A stretch of 64,000 nt of DNA, from contig NW_025947651.1 of the NCBI RefSeq assembly GCF_000764305.2, positions 73,434-137,433 on the forward strand. Direction: 5' to 3'. This DNA is from Hyalella azteca (lineage: Eukaryota; Arthropoda; Malacostraca; Amphipoda; Hyalellidae). Shown piece by piece: positions 23,636-35,230 of this stretch. Made by a program: the position numbers and the translations under genes. Each line of letters begins with the position of its first letter. Position 1 is the first letter of the stretch. The notes beneath the pieces are model-generated. The model worked only from the letters and a program-made list of their open reading frames with translations. It ran no database searches and had not been told where the DNA came from.

Positions 23636-23909
23636 GGGAATGCGCTATCCTTAACAGCCTAGAAGAGCAGGAATAAAGAAGATGGAGACCAAGTGAGATT
23701 ATCCTGCAATTAATAAATAAATATTAGAGTGGGATATCTTGTAGGGAACAGGACGTATCCACTCACCCCCTCTCACCCACATTCATCCACCCTCCCCTTC
23801 TCACCCACTCCTCCCCATTCACATAACCCTTCCCCTTTCCCCCTCTTCGCTATTTTCCCCCGTTTCCTCAATAACAAAGCAGCGGCCAAGGGTCAATGAG
23901 GGTCTAGCC

Positions 23910-24045
23910 CGTCCCAACCCCTTAACCCCTTAACCCCTAAACTCCTTAACCCCTTAATTCCTTAACCCTTAATTCCTTAACCCCTAAACTCCTTAACCCC
24001 TTATCTCTTTAACCCTTAAATAAATTTTTTAACCCTTAACCGACA
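23910..24045. repeat. Degenerate CCTTAACCCC tract
   Basis: Imperfect 8-10-bp units on AACCCCTT; G-rich on the minus strand, opposite to the array at 22931. Confidence 0.8.
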
Positions 24046-24071
24046 AACCCCTATGTATATTTTTATGTGGA

Positions 24072-24908
24072 GTGCTGACGCTACAATAGCGTGCTGACGC
24101 TACAATAGCGTACTGACGCTTCAATAGCGTGCTGACGCTACAATAGCGTAATGACGCTACAATAGCGTGCTGACGCTACAATAGCGTGCTGACGCTACAA
24201 TAGCGTGCTGACGCTACAATAGCGTGCTGACGCTACAATAGCGTGCTGACGCTACAATAGCGTGCTGACGCTACAATAGCGTGCTGACGCTACAATAGCG
24301 TGCTGACGCTACAATAGCGTGCTGACGCTACAATAGCGTGCTGACGCTACAATAGCGTGCTGACGCTACAATAGCGTGCTGACGCTACAATAGCGTGCTG
24401 ACGCTACAATAGCGTGCTGACGCTACAATAGCGTGCTGACGCTACAATAGCGTGCTGACGCTACAATAGCGTGCTGACGCTACAATAGCGTGCTGACGCT
24501 ACAATAGCGTGCTGACGCTACAATAGCGTGCTGACGCTACAATAGCGTGCTGACGCTACAATAGCGTGCTGACGCTACAATAGCGTGCTGACGCTACAAT
24601 AGCGTGCTGACGCTACAATAGCGTGCTGACGCTACAATAGCGTGCTGACGCTACAATAGCGTGCTGACGCTACAATAGCGTGCTGACGCTACAATAGCGT
24701 GCTGACGCTACAATAGCGTGCTGACGCTACAATAGCGTGCTGACGCTACAATAGCGTGCTGACGCTACAATAGCGTGCTGACGCTACAATAGCGTGCTGA
24801 CGCTACAATAGCGTGCTGACGCTACAATAGCGTGCTGACGCTACAATAGCGTGCTGACGCTACAATAGCGTGCTGACGCTACAATAGCGTGCTGACGCTA
24901 CAATAGCG
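24072..24908. repeat. 19-bp array of perfect mini-hairpins
   Basis: About 44 copies of GCTGACGCTACAATAGCGT. Each unit contains ACGCTA-CAA-TAGCGT, a perfect 6-bp stem with a 3-base loop. Confidence 0.95.
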
Positions 24909-25012
24909 TTGCGTAGCGCCAGACGTGCGTAAGTGGGTCGCCGAGTTACGCAAGCGCAGCGGCAAGCGCGGCGTAACCTTGACGCCGACTTGCGTTATGT
25001 TGCGCCGGATGC

Positions 25013-25260
25013 GTGGTGATGAGTGGTGATGGTTGGGTGGTGATGGTTGGGTGGTGATGGTTGGGTGGTGATGGTTGGGTGGTGATGGGTGGTGATGGTT
25101 GGGTGGTGATGTTTGGGTGGAGGGTGGTGATGGTTGGGTGGTGATGGTTGTGTGGTGATGGTTGGGTGGTGATGATTGGGTGGTGATGGTTGGGTGGTGA
25201 TGGTTGGGTGGTGATGATTGGGTGGTGATGGTTGGGTGATGCGTGGTGCGTGGTGGTGAT
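25013..25260. repeat. 15-bp GGTTGGGTGGTGATG repeat
   Basis: About 15 imperfect units, G-rich on the + strand. Confidence 0.9.
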
Positions 25261-25694
25261 GACTGGGTGATGAATGCGTGCAGAGTGAGTGGTGGCAACG
25301 ATTGAGTGACGGGTTAATAGAGTGTCATTAAAATGGTGACTTCAGAGTGATGAATGATTAAATGGTGAATGAGGCGAGTTTTGAGTGGTGACAGTTCACC
25401 AAATCATCATTAATGCCGTTAATACAACACAAACTCCTGCATCATACATCCGAAACTACGTAAACTTACGTCTCACATTCATCGATCGAATAAACTCTAT
25501 ATAGTAAAGTCTATTTAATAAACTCAATATAATAAACTATATAATAATGTCTATCTAATAAACTCTATATAAAAAACTATATAATATTAATAAAGCCTAG
25601 CAAATAAAGTCCATATAACAAAGTCTATATAATAAAGTCTATATAAACATATTAAATAACGCTTACCTTCCGATGATCAAGAACTATAGCGCTC

Positions 25695-25950
25695 TGTGTC
25701 GTCACAAACGTGACGCGTTACCGACGTCCAGTCAATGTCACGTTGTGTCACAAACGTGACGCGTTACCGACGACCTGTCAATGTCACGTTGTGTCACAAA
25801 CGTGACGCGTTACCGACGACCTGTCAATGTCACGTGTCACAAACGTGACGCGTTACCGACGACCTGTCAATGTCACGTTGTGTCACAAACGTGACGCGTT
25901 ACCGACGTCCAGTCAATGTCACGTTGTGTCACAAACGTGACGCGTTACAA
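25695..25950. repeat. 46-bp minisatellite
   Basis: About 5.5 units, each with GTCACAAACGTGACGCGTTA; GTCAC/GTGAC form a short stem. Confidence 0.9.
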
Positions 25951-26540
25951 GCAAAGTCACGCTGGCGTCAAGCAAGCGTTCATGTGACGCCGACTTGCGT
26001 AACGTTACGCAGGCTGGCGACGCCTGGTGACACTGTAACATTAACTTAAGTTATCCTAACACTCGATACTTTAAACTAACTTTAAGCCCTTGAAACTTTT
26101 AACTAAATTCCAGCCTAATATACACCAAACCAACTTAAGTTGTCATATCACTCGACAATTTAAAGTAACTTAAGTTAGCCTTGATCTCGAAACTTTAAAC
26201 TAAAAATATCTTTGTACCAAACTTATGTTAAAGTATGATTGCTGATAACTTTAATTGAGCGGTGTCGAAAAGTTCAACTTTTTCGTTCCGTAAACTTAAA
26301 CTTCACGTTCGTACAAAACTTAATACAAAACTTCACACAAAACTTCATAGAGAATTTCATACATTGAAGAGCCATTCACACTGTAATGCATGAGGCGTGG
26401 CATGCAGCTACAGCGTCGTGAATGAAACATTCATCGCCCATACATCGGGCTCAGTTGGGCATGAAAGTTTCACTGTTTGTGACACAGTTGAATAACCTTA
26501 CCATCTGCGTCACCAGCTGCCTAGTCTTAACACGCACTAT
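25951..26540. other. Unique stretch
   Basis: AT-rich with loosely repeated TTAACTTAAGTT words; no gene recognised. Confidence 0.4.
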
Positions 26541-26860
26541 TATCATCAACTACCTTCACTATCACCCCCAACAGTACCTACCATCACCACCAACTACACT
26601 CACTATCACCACCAACAACAATCACTATCATCACCAATAACCCTCACTTTCATTACCAATAGTACTCACTATCATTACCAACTACGCTCACTATCACCAC
26701 CAACAGTACTCACTATCACCACTAACTACACTCACTATCACCACCCACAACAATCACTATCATCACCAATAACCTCACTTTCACCACCAACAGTACTCAC
26801 TATCATTACCAACTACGCTCACTATCACCACCAACAACACTCACTATTACTAACAACAGT
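26541..26860. repeat. CACTATCACCACCAAC repeat
   Basis: About 15 imperfect units. Confidence 0.85.
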
Positions 26861-27405
26861 AGTTATCACTGCCACAAACTTTTATTCAGACTGAAATAAC
26901 CGACGAATAATAATATTGAACTTTACTGAGGAACTAAAACATGAAAAAACATTGAACATCCCGGAACTGATGAATTAAAAGTGATTAATAAGAAAAAATG
27001 ATAAATTAAAACTATAAATGCTGAATGCAATGGGAAATAATGAACAATTCAAGCAATTTTACGTTCAAACAGAGTATATTAATTGCTAATTTTATATTTT
27101 AAACAAAAAATCAGCCATTTTAGTAGCTGCGAGTGGATAAGGAAGAGATCTCGTATAGTATCAATGCTAGGTCACGTTGATCGAGGTTGGTGATCTGAGC
27201 GGTAGTGCTGTGTTGCTAGATCATGATTGATATCGATCTTGTTGCTCAAACGCACGTTCCGAACCTGCAACAGATCTGGCTTGCGTAGATCTAGATATGA
27301 CCTATGTTTGATCTATGCATGCAGCATGGATCTCGCATCATATATATAACGAAGAAATCGATCAATCATCGGTCTTGCATAAAAATATTATAAATCAAAC
27401 TATTT
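26861..27405. other. Unique AT-rich stretch
   Basis: GATCT-rich near 27140-27360; nothing identified. Confidence 0.4.
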
Positions 27406-27612
27406 ATGTCTGTGTATATTTGGTACTATCCATGTCTATGTATATTTGGTAATATTCATGTCTATGTATATTTGGTACTATTTATGTCTATGTCTACCTG
27501 GTACTATTCATGTCTATGTATACCTGGTACTATTCATGTCTTTGTATAGTTAATTGGTACTATTCATGTCTATGTATACAATATTTGGGACTATTCATGT
27601 CAATGTAGTATA
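27406..27612. repeat. 26-bp minisatellite
   Basis: About eight units on CATGTCTATGTATATTTGGT plus ACTATT. Confidence 0.85.
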
Positions 27613-27775
27613 GCCGACACTATTCGGCATAATTATATTCCGTTCATTTAATCAACAAGCTTTTTTAAACAAAAAATGCATTGCCAACTAAAAAACTAAC
27701 CTATCTTTGGATCTTGATGTCTGAGTAACAAACGCTTCAAACTTTAGAGGTAAAGAAATTAAATAAATACATTTA

Positions 27776-27843
27776 AATTACGACCTTGAAATGATTTAAA
27801 GGTCGTAATTAAATGATTTCAGTTTAATTAAATTAAACTGAAA
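27776..27843. repeat. Two adjacent perfect palindromes
   Basis: AATTACGACCTT (27776-27787) pairs with 27799-27810. TTTCAGTTTAATT (27817-27829) pairs with 27831-27843 across one base. Confidence 0.85.
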
Positions 27844-28024
27844 AATCCTTGTTGCCGGGCCCGCCGGGCAGCGGGCGCACGCCACGGGACCGTTGGCCCG
27901 ATTTGCTATGGGCGACTAGCGGTCCAAACTGGGCTAACCGGCCTACTGAATTCTTCACTAATTTCTGTAGCGCATTTATGTGGTTTTGCCTTGAAATAAT
28001 TATAACGGAATCCGGCAGAGGAAA

Positions 28025-28440
28025 TAACTTGGATGAATTGTATTAAAAAAATTGGATTGCGGGATAATTTGGAACGTTTTCACAGGTAGGATCCAAGTCG
28101 TCAAAAATAACATGGATGAATTGAATTAAAAAAATAGGATCGCAGGATTTTTGGGAACGTTTTCACAGGTCAAAAAAGTCGTCATCCAAGTCGTCAAAAA
28201 TAACATGGATGAATTGTATTAAAAAAATAGGATCGCAGGATTATTTTGGAACGTTTTCACAGGTAGAATCCAATTCATCAAAAATAACATGGATGAATTG
28301 TATTTAAAAAAATAGGATCGCGGGATTTTTTGGAACGTTTTCACAGGTAGAATCCAAATCATCAAAAATAACATGGATGAATTGTATTAAAAAAATAGGA
28401 TTGCGGGATTATTTGGAACGCTTTTAAAGGAGTTAGGTTC
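28025..28440. repeat. About 84-bp repeat
   Basis: Five units sharing AACATGGATGAATTGTATTA and GGAACGTTTTCACAGGTA. Confidence 0.9.
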
Positions 28441-28885
28441 TAAGTCGTCATCAGATGAGGTGATTACCGAGATTTTTTATTTATAATAAACTTATAAAAT
28501 TAATAAAATTTTTGAAACTGCAATAATTTTGAGTTTTGTATTTGAAATTCATTAGTCAATTTGAGACCAAGTGTTCAATCATTTGTATTGGTTATCAGCG
28601 AATAATTCTGACCAAAAATTGTGTAATGAATTCAATAAGAATGACATTAAATGCGGAGTGACTCGACGGGAGTCGTAGGTAGATATAGGTACCTGGGTAG
28701 ACAGTAGATAGGTATAGACAGTAGACGGGTAGATGGTAGACTCTAGAAGGCTATAAAACAACCGGTTGACGAATACCGTCGCGCACGGAAGCTGCTTCGA
28801 GCATTCGTCCCGGATTTTTTATGGCTATAGTCGAGTTAAAAATTTGTAATTTGTTTCAAAATAAGGGAGAAGTGGAGCTTCGTGT
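28441..28885. other. Unique AT-rich stretch
   Basis: Short GTAGACAGTAGA words near 28680-28740; no gene seen. Confidence 0.4.
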
Positions 28886-28889
28886 AGCT

Positions 28890-29060
28890 TTCTGTTGTTT
28901 TATATTTTGGTTCATGTGCTTACAAAAAATTGATTTATTTGCGTTCGTGTGCTTATAAAAACTGTATTTATTCTGGTGCATGTGCTTACAAAAAAATGAG
29001 TTTATTTGGATTCGTGTTCTTACAAAAATTGGGTTTATTTGGGTTCGTGTGCTTACAAAA
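28890..29060. repeat. About 33-bp repeat
   Basis: Five units with TTCGTGTGCTTACAAAAATT. Confidence 0.85.
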
Positions 29061-29244
29061 ATAGTTTGGGACCTAAACATTTTTTCGTATCACAAAATTT
29101 CTACTTATGTAGAAACATACGTTTAAACACTTATGTATGAATAAAATTTTGATACAAGCCCTGGGGCCTATACCTTCCCTAATCACGACCAAAATGTAGA
29201 AAATCGCCAATTTCATTATACCGAAGAAATGGACGTCACCTGTA

Positions 29245-30010
29245 CATAGTACAAAATTTGTACTACAGATCCTGTGAAAAAATGGACTTCAACTATACCG
29301 AGTACAGCTCCTGTAAAAAATAGACTTAAACTGTACGGAGTACAGATCCTGTAAAAAATAGACTTAAACTGTACGGAGTACAGATCCTGTAAAAAATAGA
29401 CTTAAACTGTACGGAGTACAGATCCTGTAAAAAATAGACTTAAACTGTACGGAGTACAGATCCTGTAAAAAATAGACTTAAACTGTACGGAGTACAGATC
29501 CTGTAAAAAATAGACTTAAACTGTACGGAGTACAGATCCTGTAAAAAATAGACTTAAACTGTACGGAGTACAGATCCTGTAAAAAATAGTCTTAGACTGT
29601 ACGCAGTACAGCTCCTGTAAAAAATAGTCTTAGACTGTACGCAGTACAGCTCCTGTAAAAAATAGTCTTAGACTGTACGCAGTACAGCTCCTGTAAAAAA
29701 AATAGTCTTAGGCTGTACCGAGTACAGATCCTGTAAAAAAATAGACTTAGGCAGTACGCAGTACAGATCCTGTAAAAATAGTCTTAGACTGTACGCAGTA
29801 CAGCTCCTGTAAAAAATAGTCTTAGACTGTACGCAGTACAGCTCCTGTAAAAAAATAGTCTTAGGCTGTACCGAGTACAGATCCTGTAAAAAAATAGACT
29901 TAGGCAGTACGCAGTACAGATCCTGTAAAAATAGTCTTAGACTGTACCGAGTACAGCTCCTGTAAAAAATAGACTTAGACTGTGCGCAGTACAGCTCCTG
30001 TAAAAACTGC
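29245..30010. repeat. 38-bp array with conserved palindromic core
   Basis: About 19 units with CTGTAC-NNN-GTACAG followed by ATCCTGTAAAAAATAGACTT. The centre varies (GGA, GCA, CGA) while the arms are mostly kept. Confidence 0.92.
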
Positions 30011-30590
30011 TCTATTTGAACGATTAGTCGTGGTGAGCCGGACTGTGGTCACACAGATCTCCGGCAGATCTATTGTGTCATCAATTTTTTTTAAAGGATC
30101 GAAGTCTGTGTAGGAAGTGAAATGCTATGACTTCAGGTGTGTTGTTTTATCGAATGTATTTATTCAAATTATTTTATTTTATAATTTTATTTATTCACAA
30201 TTTTATTTATTCTTGAATTTATTCAAATTAAATCATCTAAATGGCCAAATTTAATAAATTGAAATGGGCAGGTTGAAATTTAATAATTTGAAATGGGCAG
30301 GTTGAAATAAATTGAAAAGATGGACAGGGCTGGATTGTTTTAGATTGAAGAATTTTTAACGGAATGCTACTGATTAATGGTACAATAATCGATGCTAAAT
30401 TGTTCTTTTTTTCACTTCGTCCGCTTCACTTCTTCAATTTCCGTCTGCCATTTCTTCTTTTCTGACGCACAACTTCACTTCCCGATCCTCAATTCTCCAC
30501 TTCCGCGCACCACTTCTTCACTTCCTTCTACTCACTTCCACCGCTTCAGCGCACCACTTTTCATTTATGCGCTTCACTCCCTAGTTCCAC
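30011..30590. other. Unique AT-rich stretch, then CTTC-rich
   Basis: No gene recognised. Confidence 0.4.
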
Positions 30591-30593
30591 CGT

Positions 30594-30900
30594 CGCAGCG
30601 CACCACGTCTTTCCTACGCACCACTTTTTTCTTACGCACCACTCTTTTCTTACGCACCACTTTTTTCTTACGCACCACTTTTTTCTTACGCACCACTTTT
30701 TTCTTACGCACCACTTCTTTCCTACGCACCACTTCTTTCCCGCGCACTACTTCTTTCCCGCGCACTACTTCTTTCCCACGCACCACTTCTTTCACGCGCG
30801 CCACTTAGTTCCCGCGCACCATTCCCCCACTTCCCGCACCACTTGGTATTCCCGCGCACCACTCCCCCACTAGGTTCCCGCGCACCACTCCCCCACCCCC
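30594..30900. repeat. 18-bp CGCACCACTTTTTTCTTA repeat
   Basis: About 13 units, then a more divergent CCCGCGCACCACT region. The 138-codon frame is a repeat artefact. Confidence 0.9.
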
Positions 30901-31090
30901 GCGCACCACTTGTTCAAGGTTGCGCGTTATCCGCGTAACCGCCGGCCGCTGTCACGTCGCGCGGAACGCTTGCTCCGCTGCCAGCATTTCCCGGAAGCGC
31001 AACTTCCTTTCTTCCAGCGACCGCCGGAGAACTGCGGACGCTACGCATGGAAACCCGTCCGCCTTAGCCGTTCTCACGCGTCACCCTTTA
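30900..31090 (+). promoter_or_regulatory. GC-rich segment with two ETS motifs upstream of the ETS gene
   Basis: About 190 bp of markedly GC- and CpG-rich sequence in otherwise AT-rich flank, 1.6 kb before the start codon. It has CCGGAAG at 30991-30997 and the oppositely oriented ACTTCCT at 31002-31008. That pair is a good match to paired ETS sites and could serve promoter activity or autoregulation (inference). An open reading frame of 60-70 codons crosses it but has no recognisable protein. Confidence 0.35.
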
Positions 31091-31310
31091 CTGACTTACT
31101 GATTTCCCGGTAGACAGTAAATAATAGTCCTTTACTGACTTACTGACTTCCCGGTAGACAGGAAATAATAATCCTTTACTGACTTACTGACTTCCTGGCA
31201 GACAGGAAATAATAGTCCTTTACTGACTTACTGACTTCCCGGTAGACAGTAAATAATAGTCCTTTACTAACTTACTGCCTCGCTGCTTCCCGGTAGACAG
31301 TAAGTAATTA
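31091..31310. repeat. 44-bp repeat
   Basis: About 4.5 units with CCTTTACTGACTTACTGACT and GGTAGACAG. Confidence 0.9.
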
Positions 31311-32101
31311 CTGCCTCTGGACCTGTGATCGAGGCAGCAACAGCCCCGTTATAAGAGTTACACGTACGCAGTCAGTAAACCTTAAGTTTACTGACTGCCT
31401 TTAGAGCCGTTTAAAATAAATTACCTGATTTAATTCTTGTAGGATAATTTGATGCTTAATTTCCTTTTGATTTACTTTACTCAATTATCATTTAATCTTA
31501 AATGCAGTTATATATTTAATAGATTTAATTCGTTAAATCGTGTTAGTTACTATATTGCTTAGTTTTCTTTTTATTTAGTTTACTCCATAATAAGTTACTC
31601 ATAAATATGGGAATATATTTCATAGAATAATATATATTGCTACTACATCAGATGGTTCTCTAGATTAATCGCTATTTAAGTAGTAATTTCTGGGAAAGAA
31701 CTTGTCGCTAGTTTAGTCGCTATGACTGGGGAAGAAATAGTCGCTAGTTAAGTCGTTATTTCAGGGGAAGAACTAGTCGCTCGTTTGGTCTGTATTGCTA
31801 GGGGAAGAACCCATGGCACCCGCGCTGCAGAAAATCGTTCCTCCCGCCAGGCATTAGTTTTTTCCGTGTGCCTTCATTCATCAGCGAGCGTAGCAATACA
31901 CCCCTGCAAAAAAAAACCGCCATTTTTCATCGCCGACTCTCCCCACTCTCCATTTCTGCTTGCAAAATTTCCCTATATCTTTGTTGGGGATTGTCCCAGC
32001 TCCCTCTTTATAATAGTATTTCTCCTTAGTACCTCCTCTCCTCCCTTAAATCATAACCCCAACTCCCCCACATCCCTCTCTCCTCTCCCTCTCACAACAC
32101 C
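31311..32101. other. 5' flank of the ETS gene
   Basis: AT-rich to about 31780 with AGTCGCTAGTT words, then a C/T-rich stretch to 32100. The 138-codon frame at 31785-32201 has no recognised motif and is probably not coding. Confidence 0.4.
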
Positions 32102-32728
32102 CACTCCCTCAGCTGCAGCCTTCACTTCAGTTAGCGCTGCAGCTTCAGTCTGCGACGAACCGCGAGGAGAGATGCACGTCTGTTTAGAGCGGTGCCAGTG
32201 ATCGACGCCCACGCACGACTACCATATCAGCGTCCAGAACTCTTTAACTTTACCGATTGTTTAAAATCTTTCTTTTACGGTGCTTTTGTAAACCGTGTAC
32301 GAATATTTTTGGTAGTTTTTTAGTACAATAATATATACTAATACGCGAAAGTGTGCTGTTATAACTGCCGTTATTAGTTTACCAACCTCGCAAGTTTGAA
32401 CTAATGTTTCACCTGCAGTGCCACAGAAGGACTTGACTTGCAGTGTATGGACAGGATTTGTAGTTTTGTACTTGAAGCTCAAGGTGAACTCGATTAAATT
32501 TAGTAATAATTTTCTGAAGTGCTTAATAGTCTTCTTGAAATGGTTTGTTTGCAATGGAACTTGATACATTAGCAGTGGCCTGATCGTTTATCAGCCGGCA
32601 AAAAGTTGTCTTGCAATTTTTGTCATTTGAATACTTGAAATTCAACGCTGAATATTTTACGTGGTATTGATCATTCGGATATTTTTATACATCTATATTT
32701 ATATTGTTGTGATTGAAATAGCGACAGA
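32102..32728 (+). promoter_or_regulatory. Probable 5' leader of the ETS gene with four short upstream ORFs
   Basis: Upstream of the main ATG there are four short ORFs: 32404-32436 (10 codons), 32447-32497 (16), 32540-32572 (10) and 32554-32583 (9), the last two overlapping. Initiator-like TTCAGT sequences lie at 32126-32131 and 32144-32149 in a GC-richer patch, but no TATA box or convincing downstream element was found, so the start site is unproven. CAG acceptor-like sites near 32417 and 32442 mean part of this could be intron. A leader with upstream ORFs is known for Drosophila E74A. Confidence 0.4.
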
Positions 32729-34052
32729 ATGGTGTTACAAAACGAAAGCTGTCGAGAGGGAGGACCTCTTCTGGAGTACGACGAATCTCCACTCGAGATT
32801 CCATTAGACCTTTCGGTTTCAACTCGGTCACAGATCTCAGTTTCGCCTTCCTCTTACGACCAACTAGACGAAAGCTCCGAATTTGTCAAACATAAATCGT
32901 TCTACGACGATGACGAAGATGAGATCAAAAGTCATGGTCTGAATGAGCGAAATTCTTCACGGAAGGCGTTCCACAGACATGGCATTCGCGTGCGTCCGGA
33001 GCAAGATATTTTGAAAAAAGAATATTTTCCCGAAGATATCGATGCTCCGGAGCTAAACCAGCGTCTTCGGTCAGACTCAAATCTGATGAGAAGCCCTCTG
33101 AGGTCAACATTTTCTTGTAGGACAGACAGAGAGAGGCTGCAATATTCTGAACTGGAAAAGCTTCAATACTCTTCCGAATATCCTGAAGAGGGTATTGAGG
33201 ATTTCATCAAGAGTCCTCGCAGTCCCATGACGTATCCTTTAGGAGGCGGTCGCTCCTGTGGACCATCCATGTATACGCCCCCACACCTCGAGCATTTGTC
33301 CCTAAAGGGCGAACCTCCACATTTGTCTTTTAAAGGTGACCTCTCACAGTTTGCGCGCCGAATACCTAACCCCACCCCGTTGCGGGGCGAAGTCGCTCTT
33401 GAAGAAGAGGAACTACCAAAAAGTAAGCTATTTCTCGCCGTTACTGGAGTCACCGACTCCCACTACCTAAATGGCTCATCTCTAAGATCGGCTCCTTACT
33501 GGGATCGCCGGTCTCCGTCGATCCCTAAGGACCGTATGCATTGTCGGAGCCAGAGTCCGTTCAGAGAACAGGCTCCACAAACCGGTGCTTCAAGTCCATG
33601 CGGTGCTCAAGATTATCCCTACCGCCGTTACCCCAGCCCAGCATCATTCTCAAGTGACTTGGGCCGTCCACAAACTCCGGAAAGTCCTCCGGGAATGGAC
33701 ACTTCCGAGGCTGATGAAGTAGTCTTTCGCCCACCAATACTTTCAGCAGCAGCCCGAAAGTACTACAGTGACTTGCGTGCCACTACCCCTCCTGAGTTAC
33801 CGAACTCCGACACCCATATCAGTAGTTCCCCCGACAACAACATTAGTTCTAGCAGCAATGTGGTTAGTAGTTCTTGCACCTCAAGTACAAAATTGTTGCC
33901 GGAGGAAATAGAGGCAGAGTACAATAAAAGAATAGGATGCTCATCGTCTTCCTCGAGCCCTGACGGCTTCCTAGATGCGACGGTGTCGCAGGACTCTGAG
34001 GAACGAGCTAAACTCCGTAGGGACTATAAGAAGGATCTGCTTAAACGATTCC
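32729..34052 (+). CDS. Eip74EF: E74-like ETS factor, first coding exon (N-terminal 441 codons)
   Basis: Large open first coding exon of an E74/Eip74EF-type ETS transcription factor. The start ATG has a good context (A at -3, G at +4), and an in-frame TGA at 32714-32716 closes the frame just upstream. The frame stays open to the donor TTCC|GTAAGT, leaving one spare base (C) that joins TT of the exon at 50980 to make Leu. Visible features: PLDLS at residues 25-29, which matches the P-x-DLS motif bound by the corepressor CtBP; an acidic run DDDEDE near residue 60; many Ser-Pro/Thr-Pro sites; and Ser-rich tracts near residues 365-385 and 405. There is no DNA-binding domain here, as expected for the N-terminal half. 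I did not recognise this segment by itself; assignment rests on phase and the downstream exons. It could be an isoform-specific exon, since Drosophila E74 has A and B N-termini, but I cannot say which. Confidence 0.8.
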
Positions 34053-34955
34053 GTAAGTATTGAGTAGCTGAATCCTTTAATTCCTGGTTTTAAGTTATTG
34101 CCTGTTATCTTCATATGCAAGATGTAATTTAATGATTTTTCCCTCCATATTATACGGGTCCTTTGTCTGTATTTGAACGATAAATCGATAATGTGAATTA
34201 CGGTTGCTACGATCATCCTAAGTTAAAAATATTATTTTATTTTAATCATATTATATAAATAACATGGTTTTTCATACTGAAATGACCAGTAGTTCATAGC
34301 TTGTGCCTCATTGTCCCGGGATGACGCTGTTGCCAACGCTGTCGTGTCTGCAGGATATTGCGTAATGCAAAAATACTCCGCGGAAAAGTTATCCGCATTT
34401 CATTGATGTAAAATATATTACCGGTTTTCCGGGATGGGCTAACTTTTTTCACGTCATTTTCCCACTTTTACATGCATTATTTAACGCAAATTTTGTTCGT
34501 GGACTGTTCAAATCAAACTCGATTTGGTTAATAATCTCTGAAAAACTACATGGAAGTTACCAAAAATATAAATATGATAATCGTACTATATATTATTACT
34601 TTTTTAAAACAAATTAATGCATTGTGGTCAATGCCTAAAACTCTGTAACTTAATAATATTACCACATAATCTTGAAGATCACAACACGATATATAAAACG
34701 ATATAAATAAATATATTGATATGAGATATACAATATTCATCTCGTTCATGAGAGGGAGCGCATCTTTTTGTATGTTTTCTTGGGAAAGACGTAAAAAATT
34801 AAGAAATATTAATTCAGACACGTAAGTTCTTTTGCAACTCCGTTAAAGCCTGCAGGGGCGCACCCAGGGGTCGTGCCCATGTCGGGCCAGTGCCGGTTCG
34901 GTTGCGATGAGTTGCGTGCAGCACGCATCCGCATTCCCGTGCAAGCCTCTTCTCT
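34053..34955. other. Start of intron 1, unique
   Basis: Begins with a consensus GTAAGT donor. AT-rich, no further exon recognised. Confidence 0.6.
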
Positions 34956-34959
34956 CCCG

Positions 34960-35230
34960 TGCATGTGTGGTGTGTTGTGTATGTTGTGTGTGGTGTGTTG
35001 TATGTTGTTGTATGTTGTGTGGTGTGTGTTGTATGTTGTGTTGATGTGTTGTGTATGTGTGATGGAGTGTGTTGTGTATATGTGTTGTGTGTTGATGTGT
35101 GTTGTATGTGTTTTGGAGTGTGTTATGTGTTGGGACGTGTGCTGTGTGTGTGTTTTGTTTGTTGAGGTGTGTGTTGGTGTGCGTGTTATGTGTTATTTGG
35201 TGTGTGTGGTGTGTGTCTGATGCGTGTGTT
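34960..35230. repeat. TG-rich microsatellite field in intron 1
   Basis: GTGTGTTGTATG words; frames across it are artefacts. Confidence 0.9.

Noticed and set aside
22832..23662. A 276-codon frame and a 238-codon Met-Gly-Leu-Gly frame
   Set aside because: They translate the 12-bp TTAGGGATGGGG array; the first also begins inside the sequencing adapter.
27849..28046. GC-rich 65-codon frame starting LPGPPGSGRTPRDRWP
   Set aside because: Short, isolated, no known domain; it abuts an 84-bp repeat and shows no splice-site support.
32925..33453. Minus-strand frames inside the first coding exon
   Set aside because: Shadows of the well-supported + strand exon; no splice or start support.
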